Positions 34,522 to 43,859 of a DNA stretch of 64,000 bases are shown here, in pieces. The DNA comes from Flavobacterium ardleyense. GTDB lineage: Bacteria; Bacteroidota; Bacteroidia; Flavobacteriales; Flavobacteriaceae. Numbering within the stretch: position 1 is the stretch's first letter; every line of letters begins with the position of its first letter. The stretch is taken from positions 744,001 through 808,000 of the forward strand of contig NZ_CP137891.1 of assembly GCF_033547075.1 (NCBI RefSeq), read 5' to 3'. Position numbers and translations under genes: made by a program. Below the pieces are notes generated by a model that ran no database searches, was not told the origin of the DNA, and saw nothing but the letters and a program-made list of their open reading frames with translations.

Positions 34522-36408
34522 TTATTTGCTTTTTGTACTTGAGTAGAAATTGTCTTCAAGATTAATATCTGCCATCAAACCACTTGGATCTAGTATAATC
34601 TGTGCGATTTCTTTCAAAGGTCTATTAATTTTAAATGTAAAATTCGGATCAGCCCAAGTGGACTCACTCAATACGGTTCTTTTGATATTTTGATATGGAT
34701 TTTCTTTCGAGAAATACATCATCCGCAAAGGAACGTAAAAAGTTTCAGTTGTACCATCGGTATAATTTACCAAAATGTCAATCGGCATTGGCGTAAGTCC
34801 TTTTCGCTGTAGCGAAATTTCTGAAGCTCCCTCAATTTGTTTAACAGATGCAATTGAATAATCGATATTATTTGTGGTTCGAGTCCAATCAGTTAGATAC
34901 CAACCTAAATGCGCTCCAGAAACTTTTTCGGCTGTACGAATTAAATCATTTGGAGTTGGATGTTTAAACTGAAATTCTTTGTAAAATTGCTGCAATGTTC
35001 CAACGAGATTTTCAAAACCAATCAGGTAAATAAGTTGCGATAGAAAAATACTTCCTTTGTGATAGCTAGCAATACTATAAGATCTATTAACATCGTATCT
35101 ATCTGCGTGAGTTCCTTGCGATTGCTCCTTTCCTGAATTCACTAGCGCTCTGTAACCGTTGTAGGATGCCTCAAAAGGATTATTTGCGTTAGTTTTATTT
35201 ACAATATCCATTGCAAAATCTTCGATGAAAGTTGTAAATCCTTCATCCATCCACCCGTGAGCGGTTTCATTTGATGCAAGGACTCCTTGAAACCAAGCGT
35301 GCGCCATTTCGTGTGCAGTTACTCCCAGTAAACCTTCCATAGTTCCACCGCCCAATATTAGCGTACACATTGCATACTCCATTCCGCCGTCGCCACCTTG
35401 AATTATTGAATATTGCTTGTACGGATATTTTCCAACCAGCTGATTGTAAATACTCAATAGCTCAACCGCTTTTGGCTGCAGATTCTTCCAATTCTGAAGT
35501 ATTTTCGAATCGTCTTTATACAAAAAGTGCAAAGTTGTCCCGCTTTCTGTTTCTATTTTATCATGAATATAATCAGGATCTGCCGCCCACGTAAAGTCGT
35601 GAACCATCGGTGCGACAAAATGCCAAGTAAGCGTTTTTGAATTTTTAGGTTTTTTTAATTTTACACCTGCATCTTCATAACCAAAACCAACTTCATTGTT
35701 GTTCTGAATATATCCCGTACCACCAAGAATATAGTTTTTATCTATAGTTATCCTTACGTCAAAATCTCCCCAAACCCCGTGAAATTCTCTTCCAATATAT
35801 GGATCTGCGTGCCATCCTTCAAAATCATATTCGGCTAATTTAGGATACCACTGCGCCATTGAAAGTGCAACACCTTCGCTGTTATTTCTTCCTGTACGAC
35901 GAATTTGAACTGGTATCTGACCTTCAAACTCCATTTTAAGAGTCGTTTTAGCATTTGGCATTAATGGTTTTGCCAAAGTAACCTCTAAAATTGTTCCGTG
36001 CTCCGAAGTGACGACAGCAGCACCGTCTTGCTTCAAGTTTTTAATTTTTAGATAACCAATTTCGTTAGGTTTTAGATGCTTAATTCTGCTTTCATGTTTT
36101 TTGCTGCCATCTGCCGCAGTGGTTGTTGTAACCATGCGTCGGTCTGGATCGGCAATATTTCTCAGTCGCATATCCATTTCGCTTCCTGGCTGAAATGCAT
36201 TCAAATACAAATGATAATACACCTTATACAGCGTATCAGGCGAATTGTTGGTGTAAATAAGCTCTTGACTTCCCGAATATTGGTATTTTTTTGCATCTAC
36301 GTTTACATCCATTTTATAGTCAACGTGCTGCTGCCAATATCCTGTATTTTGAGCAGAGGCAAAAGTAGTTACAAGTAGAAAGAAAGCAATTGTAAAAAGA
36401 TTTTTCAT
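34522..36408 (-). CDS. Secreted M1-family (gluzincin) metallopeptidase
   Basis: This 628-residue protein has a signal peptide (MKNLFTIAFFLL to SAQ). It contains the M1 aminopeptidase zinc site HEMAH (366-370) with the third ligand Glu389 in MDEGF, the exact HExxH-x18-E spacing. The substrate motif GGMEYA lies shortly before. It should remove N-terminal residues from peptides in the periplasm. A longer frame starts at 36444, but the ATG at 36408 gives the signal peptide directly. It forms a transcription unit with rnpA. Confidence 0.94.
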   Translation of the reverse strand: MKNLFTIAFFLLVTTFASAQNTGYWQQHVDYKMDVNVDAKKYQYSGSQELIYTNNSPDTLYKVYYHLYLNAFQPGSEMDMRLRNIADPDRRMVTTTTAADGSKKHESRIKHLKPNEIGYLKIKNLKQDGAAVVTSEHGTILEVTLAKPLMPNAKTTLKMEFEGQIPVQIRRTGRNNSEGVALSMAQWYPKLAEYDFEGWHADPYIGREFHGVWGDFDVRITIDKNYILGGTGYIQNNNEVGFGYEDAGVKLKKPKNSKTLTWHFVAPMVHDFTWAADPDYIHDKIETESGTTLHFLYKDDSKILQNWKNLQPKAVELLSIYNQLVGKYPYKQYSIIQGGDGGMEYAMCTLILGGGTMEGLLGVTAHEMAHAWFQGVLASNETAHGWMDEGFTTFIEDFAMDIVNKTNANNPFEASYNGYRALVNSGKEQSQGTHADRYDVNRSYSIASYHKGSIFLSQLIYLIGFENLVGTLQQFYKEFQFKHPTPNDLIRTAEKVSGAHLGWYLTDWTRTTNNIDYSIASVKQIEGASEISLQRKGLTPMPIDILVNYTDGTTETFYVPLRMMYFSKENPYQNIKRTVLSESTWADPNFTFKINRPLKEIAQIILDPSGLMADINLEDNFYSSTKSK

Positions 36409-36422
36409 AGGAGTTTTAAATT

Positions 36423-36460
36423 TAAAAAAAAGCGGAAGTCCCAAAAGACTTCCGCTTTTT
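36423..36460 (-). terminator. Terminator after the S8 peptidase gene
   Basis: On the minus strand AAAGCGGAAGTC pairs with GACTTCCGCTTT around a 6-base loop, followed by T8. The perfect 12-bp stem lies between the S8 peptidase stop and the M1 peptidase start. Confidence 0.93.
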
Positions 36461-36478
36461 ATAGAATATGCTAATAGA

Positions 36479-38074
36479 TTATTTTGCCATTTTCTCTGCC
36501 ATCAATAACGCATTGTAAGCATTAACGATTTTTCCTGAGCGTGATCCTTTTGCAAAAGGCATCATCTCTGCATCGTCACCAAATTTAACTTCCATTGGAA
36601 TTGCAACTCCAGAGTCCATTAAAATTTGTTTTACTTGTTTGGCAGTTAAAGAAGGATAGTAAGATCTGATCAAGGCAGCTACTCCGGCAACATTTGGAGC
36701 GGCCATAGATGTACCTTGTTCAAATTTATATTTATCAAAAGGAACAGTAGCATAAATTTCCATTCCAGGAGCAAATACATCAACATTTATGGCACCAAAG
36801 TTAGAGAATGGTGCTACTAAGTCAGTTGTATATAAATTATTAAGAGCACCAATTGTAATTACATTATCCGCAAATTCACCAGATCCTGATGTAGCATCGT
36901 TTGGATAATTCTGATTTTCTGCCTTGTCAATATTGTGACCATCATTTCCAGCTGCATGTACAAAAAGCACATCCTTTTTTGCGGCATATTTAATAGCGTC
37001 ATCAACCCATTCTTTATTTGGCGAAAAGCTTTTTCCAAAGCTTCCGTTAATTATTTTCGCACCATTATCTGCTGCGTAACGAATAGCCAACGCAATATCT
37101 TTGTCGTACTCATCACCATCTGGCACGGCACGAATTGCCATAATTTTTACATTAGTAGCAACTCCGTCACCACCAAGATTATTGCCACGTACTTGAGCTA
37201 TAATTCCCGCTACGTGCGTGCCATGTAGGGCATCTTTTTTATCTGGACCCGCAACATTATTATCACCGTATTTAGTATCATTAATGTCAGTTACATTGTC
37301 ACCAACAATTTTACGACCGTCAAATTCTACATTCAAATTGTAATTTAAGGTAGAATAAATATAATCTTTATAACCTTCGATATCTTCTCTATACCCTGGA
37401 CCAGCCTGTGTGATAATGCTCATCATCACCTGTTTAGCTTGACCTACAGCTGCATCTGTAGTTACGAGTTTCTGAAGATCTTCTAATGTATACGCTTTTT
37501 TATTTAAATGATCCGAAATTGTTTTGTCAGCATTAAAGATAAAGTCAACCTGCTGTTTACCAGACATTGCTTCACTTTTTTTCTTGTCGTAAGCAGCAAC
37601 TGCACGCTTGTATGTAGCCGATCCGTCGTCGCCCTTCTTAATGATACGCGTCATTTCAAGATTTTCTCTAGTAGACTGACCAAGAAAATTCCATCCATGT
37701 ATATCATCAATATATCCATTGTTATCATCGTCAATGCCGTTTCCAGGAATTTCTTTGGAGTTAGTCCAAACATTCGACTTTAAATCTTCGTGAACTATAT
37801 CAACGCCCGAATCAATTACTCCAACAATTACGGTTGTACTCTTTTTATCTTTTAGAAGAAGCTCATAAGCCTTATCAACACTCATTCCTGGAATACTATC
37901 TTTAAGTAAATCCAAATGACTCCAGCGTTTTAAATCGTTTTCTGAAATAGCGGTTTTCTTCGCTACGATTCCAGTTTTGTCCACCGTTTGATATAGTGGC
38001 GCTTTTTGTGTTGTACAGTTGCTTAGCAACAAGGTAGCCATTGTAGCTACGGTAATTGTTTGTAGTAATCTCAT
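36479..38074 (-). CDS. Subtilisin-like S8 serine peptidase, lipoprotein
   Basis: This 531-residue protein has a lipoprotein signal (LLLSNC, Cys20). The catalytic triad is visible: Asp88 in GVIDSG, His284 in HGTHVAG and Ser456 in GTSMAAPNVAG. The oxyanion Asn lies in HAAGNDG. About 130 residues separate the Asp and His blocks beyond the usual spacing; this insertion is helical and charged. No C-terminal T9SS domain is seen, so it is probably anchored in the envelope and exported by Sec/Lol. Substrate unknown. It is followed by a strong terminator. Confidence 0.93.
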   Translation of the reverse strand: MRLLQTITVATMATLLLSNCTTQKAPLYQTVDKTGIVAKKTAISENDLKRWSHLDLLKDSIPGMSVDKAYELLLKDKKSTTVIVGVIDSGVDIVHEDLKSNVWTNSKEIPGNGIDDDNNGYIDDIHGWNFLGQSTRENLEMTRIIKKGDDGSATYKRAVAAYDKKKSEAMSGKQQVDFIFNADKTISDHLNKKAYTLEDLQKLVTTDAAVGQAKQVMMSIITQAGPGYREDIEGYKDYIYSTLNYNLNVEFDGRKIVGDNVTDINDTKYGDNNVAGPDKKDALHGTHVAGIIAQVRGNNLGGDGVATNVKIMAIRAVPDGDEYDKDIALAIRYAADNGAKIINGSFGKSFSPNKEWVDDAIKYAAKKDVLFVHAAGNDGHNIDKAENQNYPNDATSGSGEFADNVITIGALNNLYTTDLVAPFSNFGAINVDVFAPGMEIYATVPFDKYKFEQGTSMAAPNVAGVAALIRSYYPSLTAKQVKQILMDSGVAIPMEVKFGDDAEMMPFAKGSRSGKIVNAYNALLMAEKMAK

Positions 38075-38151
38075 TGTTTGGATTTTATAAAGCGTTATGC
38101 AAATATTTGTCGAAAATAATTTTTATTGGTGAAAATCTGATGCGATTAACT

Positions 38152-39012
38152 TTATCTTAAGATTTCATCGCAGGTAAATACGTCCTTCAGCCGAACTCCT
38201 CTATCTGTTTCTTCAACCGTGATGATTTGATTATGAGCATCGTGTTCAAGAAAAAGGTAATAATTATTAGCAGCAGCTTCTTTCAGGAATTTTTCTTTCT
38301 CCGGCAGGGTTAATAGAGGCCTCGTATCGTAACCCATCACGTAAGGCAACGGAATATGTCCTGCTGTAGGCAATAAATCGGCCATAAAATAAATCGTTTT
38401 ATTCTGATATTGAAGTTTAGGCAACATCATTTTTTCAGTGTGACCATCCACATAAAAGATTCCGAAATTTAATTCTTCCGAAAATCCATAATCACCTTCT
38501 GGTCTTTTTACAAATTCTAGTTGCCCACTTTCCTGCATGGGTAGAATGTTTTCCTTCAAAAAAGATGCTTTTTCACGAGGATTTGGTTTCGTTGCCCATT
38601 CCCAATGATTTTCATTGCTCCAAAATTTTGCGTTTTTAAAAGCAGGTTCGTAGCCAGTTTTATCTTTATTCCACTGAATACTTCCGCCACAGTGGTCAAA
38701 ATGGAGATGAGTTTGAAAAACATCCGTGATATCATCACGAGAGAAACCATATTTTGCCAGCGACTTATCAATAGTATGAGATCCCCATAGTGAATAATAG
38801 CCAAAAAACTTTTCTGATTGTTTGTCGCCCATGCCGGTATCAATCAAAATTAATCTGTTTCCATCTTCAATGAGTAAACATCTGGCGGCAATATCTATTA
38901 AATTGTTGGCATCGGCGGGATTGGTTTTGTTCCAAATTGTTTTGGGTACAACGCCAAACATCGCTCCTCCGTCCAACTTAAAATTGCCACTTTCTATAGG
39001 ATATAATTTCAT
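38152..39012 (-). CDS. MBL-fold metallo-hydrolase
   Basis: This 286-residue cytoplasmic protein has the metallo-beta-lactamase signature HLHFDH at 102-107 followed by CGG. A preceding LIDTGMG and a late FLEHDAH supply further metal ligands. This is the layout of lactonase-like MBL hydrolases such as the AHL-lactonase group, but the substrate cannot be read from sequence. The frame starts at a TTG (39018), whereas the ATG at 39012 matches relatives that begin MKLYPIE. It diverges from sufA. Confidence 0.9.
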   Translation of the reverse strand: MKLYPIESGNFKLDGGAMFGVVPKTIWNKTNPADANNLIDIAARCLLIEDGNRLILIDTGMGDKQSEKFFGYYSLWGSHTIDKSLAKYGFSRDDITDVFQTHLHFDHCGGSIQWNKDKTGYEPAFKNAKFWSNENHWEWATKPNPREKASFLKENILPMQESGQLEFVKRPEGDYGFSEELNFGIFYVDGHTEKMMLPKLQYQNKTIYFMADLLPTAGHIPLPYVMGYDTRPLLTLPEKEKFLKEAAANNYYLFLEHDAHNQIITVEETDRGVRLKDVFTCDEILR

Positions 39013-39135
39013 AATCAACTATTTTCTAAAATAATTCTGCAAAATAAGAAATTTTAGGCGGTTTGTATAGATAATTTTTATAATCCTATTAGTTATAAAA
39101 TTCTTTAAGAGGGCTATAAAAATAGATTGATTCAC

Positions 39136-39143
39136 TATCTTTG
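39136..39143 (+). promoter_or_regulatory. Promoter -7 box of the suf operon (TATCTTTG)
   Basis: TATCTTTG is a perfect TAnnTTTG box 29 bases before the sufA start. It is the only clear promoter element seen upstream of the SUF genes. No IscR-like operator was recognised. Confidence 0.7.
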
Positions 39144-39172
39144 TACTTAATTTAGACAAAATAAACATAACA

Positions 39173-39502
39173 ATGATAAAGGTTTCTGAAACAGCTAAAA
39201 CGCGGATCATCAATTTGATGAAAGACGATGGTTTTGATGCCGCTCAAGATTACGTTCGTGTAGGTGTAAAAAGTGGCGGTTGCTCCGGACTTTCGTATGA
39301 ACTTACTTTTGATAAAAATATTCAAGAGAACGATAAAGTATTTAAAGATAACGATATACAAATCGCAGTAGAGAAAAAAAGTTTCTTGTATTTAGCAGGA
39401 ACAATCTTGGAATTCTCAGGTGGTCTTAACGGTAAAGGATTTGTTTTTAATAATCCAAACGCAAATAGAACTTGTGGTTGTGGGGAGAGTTTTTCTCTTT
39501 AA
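39173..39502 (+). CDS. sufA: A-type iron-sulfur carrier SufA/IscA
   Basis: This 109-residue HesB/IscA-family protein has the three cluster-binding cysteines in standard position: Cys37 in SGGCSGLSY and Cys101/Cys103 in RTCGCGESF. It receives Fe-S clusters from SufBCD and passes them to apo-proteins. It opens the SUF gene set, separated from sufB by an intruding four-helix-bundle gene. Confidence 0.95.
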   Translation: MIKVSETAKTRIINLMKDDGFDAAQDYVRVGVKSGGCSGLSYELTFDKNIQENDKVFKDNDIQIAVEKKSFLYLAGTILEFSGGLNGKGFVFNNPNANRTCGCGESFSL

Positions 39503-39517
39503 ATTCAAAGATTGAAT

Positions 39518-39537
39518 AATTTAAAGATTTAAAGATT
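39518..39537. repeat. Left inverted repeat flanking the four-helix-bundle gene
   Basis: AATTTAAAGATTTAAAGATT lies between sufA and the four-helix-bundle gene. Its reverse complement recurs with one base missing at 40016-40034, on the far side of that gene. Further AAAGATT copies surround both. Confidence 0.7.
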
Positions 39538-39564
39538 GTTTGATGGATTGAAAAATTAGAGATT

Positions 39565-39936
39565 ATGACAAAATCATTTGAAGAATTTGAAGTCCACAAA
39601 AAAGGAGTTTTGTTAACCAGGCAAATCTTCGATTTATTAAATAAATCTTCAATCGAAAAAGAATTCAGTTTTAAAGATCAGTTGAAGCGAGCGGTAATTT
39701 CGATTACTAATAATATTGCCGAAGGATCTGAATACAATAACAATAAGCAGTTTGTCAGATATTTGAAATTCGCAAAAGGCAGTTGCGCAGAAGTTAGAAA
39801 TATGTTGATTTTAGCGAGAGAATTAAAATTTCTCTCTGAAGAAGAAATTCAGGAAAGCTTAATTCTTAGCATCGAAATTTCCACTAACATTTCAAATTTC
39901 ATCAAGTATTTGAATTCTAATTTAGAAAAAAAATAA
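39565..39936 (+). CDS. Four-helix-bundle protein (S23 / 23S rRNA intervening-sequence family)
   Basis: This 123-residue all-helical protein has the typical family pattern: the FEEFEVHKKGVLLTRQIF opening, then FKDQLKRAVISITNNIAEGSE, KQFVRYLKFAKGSCAEVRNML and a final helix. Members are encoded in intervening sequences of 23S rRNA genes or as free-standing genes with patchy distribution. Their function is unknown. It sits between sufA and sufB, flanked by imperfect inverted repeats, which suggests an insertion into an otherwise conserved operon. Confidence 0.92.
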   Translation: MTKSFEEFEVHKKGVLLTRQIFDLLNKSSIEKEFSFKDQLKRAVISITNNIAEGSEYNNNKQFVRYLKFAKGSCAEVRNMLILARELKFLSEEEIQESLILSIEISTNISNFIKYLNSNLEKK

Positions 39937-40015
39937 TGATTTTAATTTTTAAAGGATTTACAGTTCTTTAATTTTTTTTAATATGTAATTAAATAAATGA
40001 TTTCAACTTTTAGAG

Positions 40016-40034
40016 AATCTTTAAATCTTTAATT
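40016..40034. repeat. Right inverted repeat flanking the four-helix-bundle gene
   Basis: AATCTTTAAATCTTTAATT is the reverse complement of the repeat at 39518-39537, apart from one missing base. A second ATCTTTAAATCT unit follows before the sufB start at 40060. Confidence 0.7.
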
Positions 40035-40059
40035 TTTTTAATCTTTAAATCTAACCTAA

Positions 40060-41508
40060 ATGTCAAAATACACAGAAGACGACTTAAAAGTCGAGCTGGA
40101 AAATAAAGAATATGAGTACGGGTTTTTTACCGATATTGAATCTGAAACTTTTCCAATTGGATTAAATGAAGATATCGTTCGGGCAATTTCAAAAAAGAAA
40201 GAAGAGCCTGAATGGATGACTGAGTGGAGACTTGAATCGTACAGAGGATGGCTAGAAATGGAAGAGCCAGAATGGGCAAACGTTCATTACACTAAACCAG
40301 ATTTTCAAGCGATTTCATACTATTCTGCACCAGTTACAAAAGCAAAATATGCAAGTCTTGATGAGGTTGATCCAGAATTACTAGCAACTTTCAAAAAGCT
40401 TGGTATTTCTCTTGATGAGCAAAAAGCACTTTCTGGAGTAGCGATGGATATTGTAATCGATTCAGTTTCGGTGGCAACTTCTTTTAAATCTACATTGTCA
40501 GAGAAAGGAATTATTTTCTGTTCTATTTCCGAGGCAATTCGCGAACATCCAGAATTAGTTCGCAAATATCTTGGAACTGTAGTGCCTCAAAAAGACAATT
40601 TCTATGCAGCTTTAAATTCAGCAGTATTCTCTGATGGATCATTCTGTTATATTCCAAAAGGTGTAAAATGTCCGATGGAGCTTTCTACCTATTTCCGAAT
40701 CAATCAAGGTGGTACTGGACAATTTGAAAGAACACTTCTTATTGCAGACGAAGGAAGTTACGTATCTTACTTAGAAGGTTGTACGGCGCCGTCAAGAGAT
40801 GAAAATCAATTGCACGCAGCGGTAGTGGAACTTATTTCACTTGATAATGCGGAAATTAAATATTCGACCGTTCAAAACTGGTATCCTGGAAACGCAGAAG
40901 GTAAAGGTGGAGTTTTCAACTTTGTAACCAAACGTGCTATTTGCGAAACTGGAGCGAAAGTTTCATGGACGCAAGTAGAAACAGGATCAGCAGTAACTTG
41001 GAAATATCCTTCTTGTATTTTAAAAGGAGATAACTCAGTAGGAGAATTTTATTCGATTGCTGTAACCAACAATTTCCAACAAGCAGATACAGGGACAAAA
41101 ATGATTCACCTTGGTAAGAATACAAAATCTACCATTATCTCAAAGGGAATCTCGGCAGGACAATCTCAAAATAGTTATCGTGGACTTGTGCAAATTGGAG
41201 CAAGAGCAGAAAATGCTCGAAACTTCTCTCAATGTGACTCATTATTAATGGGTAATAATTGTGGTGCGCATACTTTCCCGTATATCGAAAGTAAAAATCC
41301 ATCTGCCAAAATTGAGCATGAAGCAACGACAAGTAAAATTGGAGAAGATCAAGTATTCTATTGCAATCAACGTGGAATTCCTACAGAGAAAGCAATTGCC
41401 TTGATCGTAAACGGTTTTAGCAAGGACGTACTTAACAAACTTCCGATGGAGTTTGCTGTAGAGGCTCAAAAATTACTAGAAATTTCATTGGAAGGTTCAG
41501 TAGGATAA
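40060..41508 (+). CDS. sufB: Fe-S cluster assembly scaffold SufB
   Basis: This 482-residue beta-helix protein of the SufBC2D complex is where new Fe-S clusters form. Conserved blocks include [15 protein letters not shown] near the N-terminus and the core segments [29 protein letters not shown] and SQCDSLLMG. Length is normal. It lies first in the sufBCD-S-E series. The gap upstream contains AT-rich inverted-repeat DNA, so a separate promoter may be needed if the insertion disturbs read-through from sufA. Confidence 0.97.
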   Translation: MSKYTEDDLKVELENKEYEYGFFTDIESETFPIGLNEDIVRAISKKKEEPEWMTEWRLESYRGWLEMEEPEWANVHYTKPDFQAISYYSAPVTKAKYASLDEVDPELLATFKKLGISLDEQKALSGVAMDIVIDSVSVATSFKSTLSEKGIIFCSISEAIREHPELVRKYLGTVVPQKDNFYAALNSAVFSDGSFCYIPKGVKCPMELSTYFRINQGGTGQFERTLLIADEGSYVSYLEGCTAPSRDENQLHAAVVELISLDNAEIKYSTVQNWYPGNAEGKGGVFNFVTKRAICETGAKVSWTQVETGSAVTWKYPSCILKGDNSVGEFYSIAVTNNFQQADTGTKMIHLGKNTKSTIISKGISAGQSQNSYRGLVQIGARAENARNFSQCDSLLMGNNCGAHTFPYIESKNPSAKIEHEATTSKIGEDQVFYCNQRGIPTEKAIALIVNGFSKDVLNKLPMEFAVEAQKLLEISLEGSVG

Positions 41509-41566
41509 GCAGTTGCTTAGACCTCGTATCGACTGAAAAATATAATATATCATATAATAAGACACT

Positions 41567-42313
41567 ATGTTATCAATAAAAAATTTACACGCCGCTGTAG
41601 ACGGAAAAGAAATATTAAAAGGATTAAATCTAGAAGTTAAAGCAGGAGAAGTTCACGCTATCATGGGACCAAACGGTTCTGGAAAAAGTACTTTAGCATC
41701 TGTAATTGCTGGTAATGACTCTTTCGATGTTTCAGAAGGACAAGTAATACTAGACGGAGAAGACCTTGCAGAATTAGCTCCAGAAGAGCGCGCTCACAAA
41801 GGAATTTTTCTTTCATTCCAGTATCCAGTAGAAATTCCTGGAGTATCGGTTACAAACTTTATTCGTACAGCGATTAACGAAACAAGAAAAGCAAGAAAAC
41901 AGGACGAAATGCCTGCAAAGGATATGCTGAAATTGATTCGTGAAAAATCTGAATTATTGGAAATCGACCGTAAATTTTTATCGCGTTCTCTTAACCAAGG
42001 TTTCTCAGGTGGAGAGAAAAAACGTAATGAAATTTTCCAAATGGCAATGCTTGAGCCTAAAGTTGCCATCCTTGACGAGACAGATTCAGGTCTTGATATT
42101 GATGCACTTCGCATCGTTGCAAATGGTGTGAATAAATTAAAAAGCGATAAAAACGCAGTAATCTTGATTACGCACTACCAAAGATTGCTAGACTATATCG
42201 TTCCAGATTTCGTACACGTTCTTCTTGATGGTAAGATTGTAAAATCTGGCGGAAAAGAATTGGCTCACGAGCTAGAAGAAAAAGGATACGACTGGATCAA
42301 AGCAGAAAACTAG
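41567..42313 (+). CDS. sufC: Fe-S cluster assembly ATPase SufC
   Basis: This 248-residue ABC-type ATPase has Walker A GPNGSGKST (34-42), the signature FSGGEKKR (146-153) and Walker B VAILDETDSGLD (about 167-178). The last is the SufC-specific variant. It powers the SufBCD complex in the cytoplasm. It follows sufB by 58 bp. Confidence 0.97.
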   Translation: MLSIKNLHAAVDGKEILKGLNLEVKAGEVHAIMGPNGSGKSTLASVIAGNDSFDVSEGQVILDGEDLAELAPEERAHKGIFLSFQYPVEIPGVSVTNFIRTAINETRKARKQDEMPAKDMLKLIREKSELLEIDRKFLSRSLNQGFSGGEKKRNEIFQMAMLEPKVAILDETDSGLDIDALRIVANGVNKLKSDKNAVILITHYQRLLDYIVPDFVHVLLDGKIVKSGGKELAHELEEKGYDWIKAEN

Positions 42314-42352
42314 TCTGACGTTTCGATACTAGTTTTAAAAAATTAATATGAA

Positions 42353-42406
42353 AAAGTTGCTTCTAAATTCAATTGAAAACTCAATTATTTTCTCAGTCGC
42401 AACTTT
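42353..42406. repeat. Spaced inverted repeat in the sufC-sufD gap
   Basis: AAAGTTGC (42353-42360) is mirrored by GCAACTTT (42399-42406), with 38 bases between. It ends 14 bases before the sufD start codon. It could form a leader hairpin, but there is no terminator T-run. Confidence 0.45.
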
Positions 42407-42420
42407 AAGAATTATACAAA

Positions 42421-43740
42421 ATGGAATTAAAAGAAAAATTAATATCATCTCATATTGCCTTTGAAGAACGCGTCAATGTAGATACTGAACTTCACGATAT
42501 CAGAACTGCAGCGCTCAAAAACTTCGAAGAAAAAGGATTTCCTACAAAGAAAGATGAAGCTTGGAAATATACCTCGCTGAATTCTTTACTTAAAACCGAT
42601 TTTTCGGTTTTTGCAAAGGGCAATAATTCTATCAACAACGAAGACCTTAAAAAGTATTTTCTTCAAGAAATTGACACTTATAAAGTGGTTTTTGTAGACG
42701 GAATTTTCAACTCATTCCTTTCATCAACAACCCACGAAGGTGTGGATGTTTGTCTGATGTCATCGGCAATGACCAAGGCCAAATATATTCCTGTTGTTCA
42801 GGAGTATTTTAATACTGCGGCAAGTAAGGACGACAGTCTTACAACTCTAAATACTGCATTTACTGTAGAAGGTGCTTACATCAATATCCCGAAAAATAAG
42901 ATTGTAGAGAAGCCTATCGAAATTATGTATTTCTCAACAGCTTCGGCAGAGAATGCTTTGATGGTGCAGCCTCGCAACTTAGTTATAGTCGGAAAAAATT
43001 CCCACGTTCAGATTATTGAGCGTCATCAGAGTTTAAATAATCATACTGTTTTTACAAATGTGGTCACTGAAATTTTTGCCGAAAAAGATGCAGTAGTTGA
43101 TTACTACAAGATTCAAAACGACAATGATCAAGCGAATCTGATTGATAATACTTATGTTTCACAGCAATTTCAAAGTGAGGTTTCGGTACATACTTATTCT
43201 TTTGGTGGCAACCTAACCCGTAACAATCTAAACTTTTACCACCACGGCGAGCGTATTGTGAGCAGGCTAAATGGTATCACGATTATTGGCGAAAAACAGC
43301 ACGTAGATCACTACACTTTGGTGCATCACGCTGCGCCAAATTGCGAAAGTCATCAAGATTACAAAGGGATTTTCAGCGATAGATCAATTGGTGTTTTCAA
43401 TGGAAAAATATTTGTTGAAAGAGAAGCTCAAAAGACTAATGCTTTCCAAAAAAGTAATAATATTCTGTTGAGTGATAAGGCTACAATCAACGCAAAACCA
43501 CAGTTGGAAATTTTCGCAGATGATGTGAAATGTTCTCACGGTTGCACGATTGGTCAGCTAGACGAAGATGCAATGTTTTATATGCGATCACGCGGTATTC
43601 CTGAAAAAGAGGCGAAAGCTTTATTGATGTACGCGTTTTCTAATGACGTGATTGAGAGCATTAAAATTCCAGAACTCAAAGCTAGAATTACCAAGTTAAT
43701 TGCCAAGAAATTGAGCGTTAAATTGGGATTTGATCTTTAA
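42421..43740 (+). CDS. sufD: Fe-S cluster assembly protein SufD
   Basis: This 439-residue partner of SufB has the shared C-terminal beta-helix fold. It has the N-terminal PTKKDEAWKYTSL motif and the C-terminal CSHGCTIGQLDEDAMFYMRSR block, with the conserved Cys and His of SufD. It supports iron acquisition by the scaffold. The 119-bp gap to sufS is almost completely occupied by the structured repeat copy B. Confidence 0.95.
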   Translation: MELKEKLISSHIAFEERVNVDTELHDIRTAALKNFEEKGFPTKKDEAWKYTSLNSLLKTDFSVFAKGNNSINNEDLKKYFLQEIDTYKVVFVDGIFNSFLSSTTHEGVDVCLMSSAMTKAKYIPVVQEYFNTAASKDDSLTTLNTAFTVEGAYINIPKNKIVEKPIEIMYFSTASAENALMVQPRNLVIVGKNSHVQIIERHQSLNNHTVFTNVVTEIFAEKDAVVDYYKIQNDNDQANLIDNTYVSQQFQSEVSVHTYSFGGNLTRNNLNFYHHGERIVSRLNGITIIGEKQHVDHYTLVHHAAPNCESHQDYKGIFSDRSIGVFNGKIFVEREAQKTNAFQKSNNILLSDKATINAKPQLEIFADDVKCSHGCTIGQLDEDAMFYMRSRGIPEKEAKALLMYAFSNDVIESIKIPELKARITKLIAKKLSVKLGFDL

Positions 43741-43751
43741 TATGATAATTA

Positions 43752-43855
43752 TTTTTTGGAGCTTTTTCCCGCTATCCGCTCCAATCTTTATATAAAAGTT
43801 GCAAAAGGCAACTTTTATATAAAGGATTTCCACTTCTATCGGGGCTAAAAAAAAA
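43752..43855 (+). repeat. Structured intergenic repeat, copy B (between sufD and sufS)
   Basis: The element is bounded by T6 (43752-43757) and A9 (43847-43855). It has a perfect 17-bp stem (43786-43802 with 43808-43824) and a 5-base loop AAAAG. Ends are GGAGCTTTTTCCCGC and TCGGGGCT, as in copy A. It fills nearly the whole sufD-sufS gap and ends 4 bases before the sufS ATG, so it forms the sufS leader and replaces a normal ribosome-binding region. Confidence 0.85.
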
Positions 43856-43859
43856 CAGA

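Noticed and set aside
42348..42464. Possible leader peptide upstream of sufD
   Set aside because: An ATG opens a short frame that runs into sufD out of frame. It has no regulatory codon run or terminator, so it cannot be supported.
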